This document shows, piece by piece, positions 61,060 through 64,000 of a DNA stretch of 64,000 nt. This DNA comes from Phycisphaeraceae bacterium (GTDB lineage: Bacteria; Planctomycetota; Phycisphaerae; Phycisphaerales; UBA1924). The stretch lies in assembly GCA_019636675.1 (NCBI GenBank), contig JAHBXC010000004.1:62001-126000 (forward strand), written 5' to 3'. Every line of letters starts with the position of its first letter. The stretch's first letter is position 1. Both the position numbers and the translations under genes were made by a program. Below the pieces are notes generated by a model that was given only the letters and a program-made list of their open reading frames with translations, searched no databases and was not told the origin of the DNA.

Positions 61060-61608
61060 GTGACCCAGCCCCAACGCCCAGCCAGCGCCCTCCCCCGCCT
61101 CACCCCGGCCACCCACCGGGGCCTCGTCGCGATCGCGACGATGGCGCTCGCGTCGCTGTTCGGCTGTTCTTCCAGCGCACCGCCCACGATCCGCGTCACC
61201 GACGCACGCATCGTCGAACAGACCAGCGAGGGCGTCTCGATGGTCTTCGTCCTCGAAGGCACGAACACAAACACCGAAGAGATCCCGCTCCAGCGAGTCC
61301 TCTACTCGCTCGTCATCGACGGGCAGCGCGTCTTTCGCGGCGAGCGCATGGCCGAAGCGACGCTCAGGCGGCGCGGCTCCCAGACATTCTTCCTGCCCGT
61401 TTCCGCGAGGTGGGAGGACCTCCCCGGCCCGGCGCGCGCCGAGGGCGACGAGCGGGTCATCGGCTACGAACTCCGCGGCTCGCTCCAGTACATCGCGCCG
61501 GGCGCGCTCGCCGAGGTGTTCTTCGACACGGGCATGCGCAGGCCGACGCTCCACTTCTCCATCCCCGGCGAGCTCGTCGTCACCGACGAGGGCGTGACGA
61601 CCCGCTGA
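61060..61608 (+). CDS. LEA14/WHy-like lipoprotein
   Basis: 182 residues. Signal sequence with lipobox SLFGC (Cys near residue 36), then SSSAPP and a single beta domain whose pattern (PTIRVTDARIVEQTSEGVSM, VFVLEGTNTNTEEIPLQRVL, YSLVIDGQRVFRG, LRGSLQYIAPGALAEVFFDT) resembles LEA_2/WHy domains. In bacteria such domains occur in lipoproteins linked to stress; the role here is not known. GTG 61060 has TATCGT (61048-61053) ending 6 nt upstream, so the mRNA may be leaderless despite the closeness of fabF. It overlaps the convergent comEC by 29 nt (61580-61608). Confidence 0.7.
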   Translation: MTQPQRPASALPRLTPATHRGLVAIATMALASLFGCSSSAPPTIRVTDARIVEQTSEGVSMVFVLEGTNTNTEEIPLQRVLYSLVIDGQRVFRGERMAEATLRRRGSQTFFLPVSARWEDLPGPARAEGDERVIGYELRGSLQYIAPGALAEVFFDTGMRRPTLHFSIPGELVVTDEGVTTR

Positions 61609-64000
61609 AGATCGCGCCGTCGTCGAAAAGACGCGTCGTGATCGCGCCGTCGCGCGCCGTGATCCACCACTCCCGCCCTCGCTTCGCGTCGTCCCATCGC
61701 TCGTCGTGAAGACGCGACGGGCCGGTCGATTGCACGACCACACCGGGCACAAGCCCCCGGACAAACTCGACGGCCCCCGGCCGGAAACTCCCGTGGTGCG
61801 GCGCCTCGATGACATCGGCGCGCAGCCCGGGCTCACGCTCCAGCAGCCCTCGCATCCCGGCCGGCTCGAGGTCGCCGAACAGCATCGCGACGCGCTCCCC
61901 GCCCGACGCTCCGTCGTTGATCGGCACGCGCACTCGCAGTACGATCGAATCGTCGTTGGGGCGCTGGGCCGCGAACCCGCTGGGCGGCCAGAGGGTCTCG
62001 GCCCGGAGCGCGCCGATCCGGATCTCGTCGCCCGACGCGACGGTGCGGACCGGGACGCCGATCTCGCGGAGGCGCGCGAGCAGATGCGCGACGGGCCCGA
62101 ACGGGTCTCGCCGCGCCTCGTGGACGAGCGACTCACCCACGATCGCTTCGCGCGGGCGCACGCGGCGCGCCGTGTCGAGCGCGCCCGAGTAGTGATCGAG
62201 ATTGGGGTGGCTGATGACCAGCGTGTCGAGCCGCCACACGCCCAGGGCGCGCAGCGCCTCGGGGATGTCGCGCTCCCCGACGCCCACCCAGGTCGAGCCG
62301 CAATCCCACAGCATCGTCCCGCCGGTCGCGTCGCGCACGAGGTGGCACGACCCGTCTCCCACCGAGAGCGTGTCGATGCGCAGCGCGACGCCCGGCTCGG
62401 GCGCGGGCGATCGCATCGCCGAGACGCCGACAAACGCGCAGAGGAGAATCGCCGCGACAGTCGCGCCGGCGTCGCGCGTCCCGCCCCTCACGACGCGCCA
62501 TGCGCAGACCGTCGCCAGCGCCGCCCACCACGCCGGGACCGGCGGCGTCGTCATCGACGAGAGCGGGACCGACTCGCACCATCGCGTCGCGCGCAGGAAC
62601 AGGTCGGCCATCGCGCCAAGCGCCGGCGCGAGCGCGACGGCGACGCTGGGCGCGATCGCGCCGAGGAACATCGCGAGGTAGCCCACCCCGAGGATCGCCG
62701 CGAACACCGGGACCGCGAGCGCCGAGAGCGGCGCCCCCAGCGGCGAGAGCACCCCGACGTGGAACATGACGACCGGCGTCGTCACCGCCCACGCCGTCAC
62801 GCCCGCCGCGAGCGCCGCGGCGCACGCCGACGCGACAAGGTGCCTCACGCCTCGCTCGTCGGGGTCTTCGGTGAAAAGCCCCACGCGCCGAAGCATCGCG
62901 TCGCGCAGCGGCCCGGCGAGCACGATCAGCGCCGCGACCGCGAGGAAACTCAGCTGAAAGCCCGGGGACAGCAGGTCGAGCGGGCGCGCGAGCACCAGGG
63001 CGCACGCCGTCCACGCGAGGAGGTTGAGCCGGTCGTATCGCCTCCCCGTGCTCTCGGCCGCGAGGAACGCGAGCGTCATGATCGCGGCGCGCACGATCGG
63101 CGCATTGGCCGGAACGATGAGCAGGTAGACGATCACGCCGGCCGCGACGAGCAGGGGTTCGACGCGCCGTGCGACGCGCAGCGCACGCACGAGCCCGAGC
63201 GTGAACCACGCGAACAGCCCGAGGTGCAGGCCGCTGATCGCCAGCAGGTGCGCGAGCCCGACCCTCGCGAAGCGGTCCTGCACATCGCGGTACGCGCCCT
63301 CGCGTTCGCCGAGCAGGGCCGCCCCGAGCATCGCCCTCGAGCGGGCGTCGACGTCGAGCCGGTCCGTCCACGACGACGCGGCACGTCGAAGGTCCGCCCG
63401 CGCGCGCAGGAACGCTCGCCACGCCCGATGCTCGCCCTCGGTCTCGCTCGCCGGCCCGATGAGGCCCGGGGTCGGGACCAGCAGGCGACCCGCCAGGTTT
63501 CGCTGTCGCGCGAGCGGCCTGAAGTCGCGCTCCCCGGGGTTCTGCGGCGGCTCGACCGGCAGCGCGTGCCCGGTCACGCGCACCACGCTCCCGGCGCGCA
63601 GCGCGTGCGTCACGCCGTCGATTCGCATCCACAGCGTGCCGGACGCGCGCACAAACACGCCTTCGCGCTCCAGCGCCGTCACGCGCAGGGGCACGCGTGT
63701 CGCCGGCGCGTCGCGCACGAATCTCGCGAACTCGCCGCGCTGCTGCGGCTCCACCCGCGCGTCCTCCAGCAGAATCCCCTCCACGCGCACCAGCGTGCGC
63801 CCCTCCCCCATCGCCAGCGCCACGCTGTCGGAGGGGTACGAGTGCGTCCGCGCCGCGCCGGCGAGATACCCCAGCGCCACGCCGCCCACGACCAGCGCCG
63901 CCCAACCCCAGCGTCGCGCCGGCAGCGCCGTAGTGATCGCGCACGCCGCGCACATCGCCGCGACCGCCCACAACGCCGGCGCACTGGACGGCTCGACTCG
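61580..64000 (-). CDS. comEC: ComEC/Rec2-family competence DNA channel (5' end outside the window)
   Basis: Inner-membrane protein that moves transforming single-stranded DNA into the cytoplasm. At least 797 residues are visible and the frame remains open to base 64000, so the true start is probably beyond the edge; TTG 63973 is the first start-like codon. The order is typical: N-terminal helices, an OB-like DUF4131 region (TLVRVEGILLEDARVEPQQR, VVRVTGHALPVEPPQNPGER), the competence domain with LLAISGLHLGLFAWFTLGLV and ANAPIVRAAIMTLAFLAAES, and a metallo-beta-lactamase-like domain (IDTLSVGDGSCHLVRDATGG, LVISHPNLDHYSGAL, VIEAPHHGS). It implies natural transformation if comEA and pilus genes exist elsewhere. 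Confidence 0.92.
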   Translation of the reverse strand, partial: RVEPSSAPALWAVAAMCAACAITTALPARRWGWAALVVGGVALGYLAGAARTHSYPSDSVALAMGEGRTLVRVEGILLEDARVEPQQRGEFARFVRDAPATRVPLRVTALEREGVFVRASGTLWMRIDGVTHALRAGSVVRVTGHALPVEPPQNPGERDFRPLARQRNLAGRLLVPTPGLIGPASETEGEHRAWRAFLRARADLRRAASSWTDRLDVDARSRAMLGAALLGEREGAYRDVQDRFARVGLAHLLAISGLHLGLFAWFTLGLVRALRVARRVEPLLVAAGVIVYLLIVPANAPIVRAAIMTLAFLAAESTGRRYDRLNLLAWTACALVLARPLDLLSPGFQLSFLAVAALIVLAGPLRDAMLRRVGLFTEDPDERGVRHLVASACAAALAAGVTAWAVTTPVVMFHVGVLSPLGAPLSALAVPVFAAILGVGYLAMFLGAIAPSVAVALAPALGAMADLFLRATRWCESVPLSSMTTPPVPAWWAALATVCAWRVVRGGTRDAGATVAAILLCAFVGVSAMRSPAPEPGVALRIDTLSVGDGSCHLVRDATGGTMLWDCGSTWVGVGERDIPEALRALGVWRLDTLVISHPNLDHYSGALDTARRVRPREAIVGESLVHEARRDPFGPVAHLLARLREIGVPVRTVASGDEIRIGALRAETLWPPSGFAAQRPNDDSIVLRVRVPINDGASGGERVAMLFGDLEPAGMRGLLEREPGLRADVIEAPHHGSFRPGAVEFVRGLVPGVVVQSTGPSRLHDERWDDAKRGREWWITARDGAITTRLFDDGAIFSGSSRPRR

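Overview
The window is a G+C-rich chromosomal segment, densely coding on both strands. It most likely comes from a planctomycete of the class Phycisphaerae (order Phycisphaerales). The grounds are two large secreted proteins ending in paired dockerin-like repeats (GDANGDGVVNFADLN type), exported proteins ending in a PEP-CTERM-like tail (PTPG or PSPAGG, a hydrophobic stretch, then RRRR), a chlamydial-type Hc1 histone-like small protein, and Gram-negative envelope genes (LpxL-like acyltransferase, LolCD, ExbBD). The complete Mrp Na+/H+ antiporter fits a marine or saline habitat. No IS element, prophage, rRNA or CRISPR array was seen.

Layout. 1-10.5 kb: dnaB (cut by the window edge), pdxH, a PEP-CTERM-like exported protein behind a structured leader, a tRNA-dihydrouridine synthase, zwf, then exbB-exbD-exbD and lolC-lolD. 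10.5-16 kb: purH, ribE, and ftsW-murG on the opposite strand, separated by a dense set of small dispersed repeats. 16-25.5 kb: envelope genes (PQQ-propeller lipoprotein, a membrane-anchored coiled-coil protein with a BRCT-like end, an LpxL-like acyltransferase), a GT2 glycosyltransferase, nnrE, a GGDEF pair, an Hc1-like protein and a FabZ-like dehydratase. 25.5-30 kb: a secreted SUMF1-fold protein, a DegT-type aminotransferase and an FAD-dependent oxidoreductase. 30-37.7 kb: a 1457-residue subtilase and an 840-residue LamG/SGNH protein, both with dockerin-like ends. 37.6-43.7 kb: mnhABCDEFG with six 4-nt overlaps. 43.8-45.1 kb: a photolyase/cryptochrome encoded as two overlapping genes in swapped order. 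46.5-50.8 kb: an amidoligase cluster (C39-like peptidase, RLAN/RimK ATP-grasp, GCS2-type ligase, N-formylglutamate amidohydrolase family). 50.9-54.1 kb: an RMD1-like membrane protein, an orphan N6-adenine methyltransferase and tRNA-Lys(CTT). 54.2-61 kb: the fatty-acid cluster rpmF-plsX-fabH-fabD-(lipoprotein)-fabG-acpP-fabF. 61-64 kb: a LEA14-like lipoprotein and comEC (cut by the window edge).

Three points stand out. (1) The intergenic space is occupied by several families of short repeats. They sit at gene 3' ends, sometimes supply the stop codon, and in ftsW have been absorbed into the reading frame. One family is a 165-bp element with perfect 33-bp terminal inverted repeats. (2) About ten genes have a TANNNT hexamer only 5-9 nt before the start codon and no Shine-Dalgarno, which suggests leaderless mRNAs. 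(3) The split photolyase and the four-gene amidoligase cluster are the best candidates for poorly characterised biochemistry. All functional calls are from reading the sequence; no database search was run.
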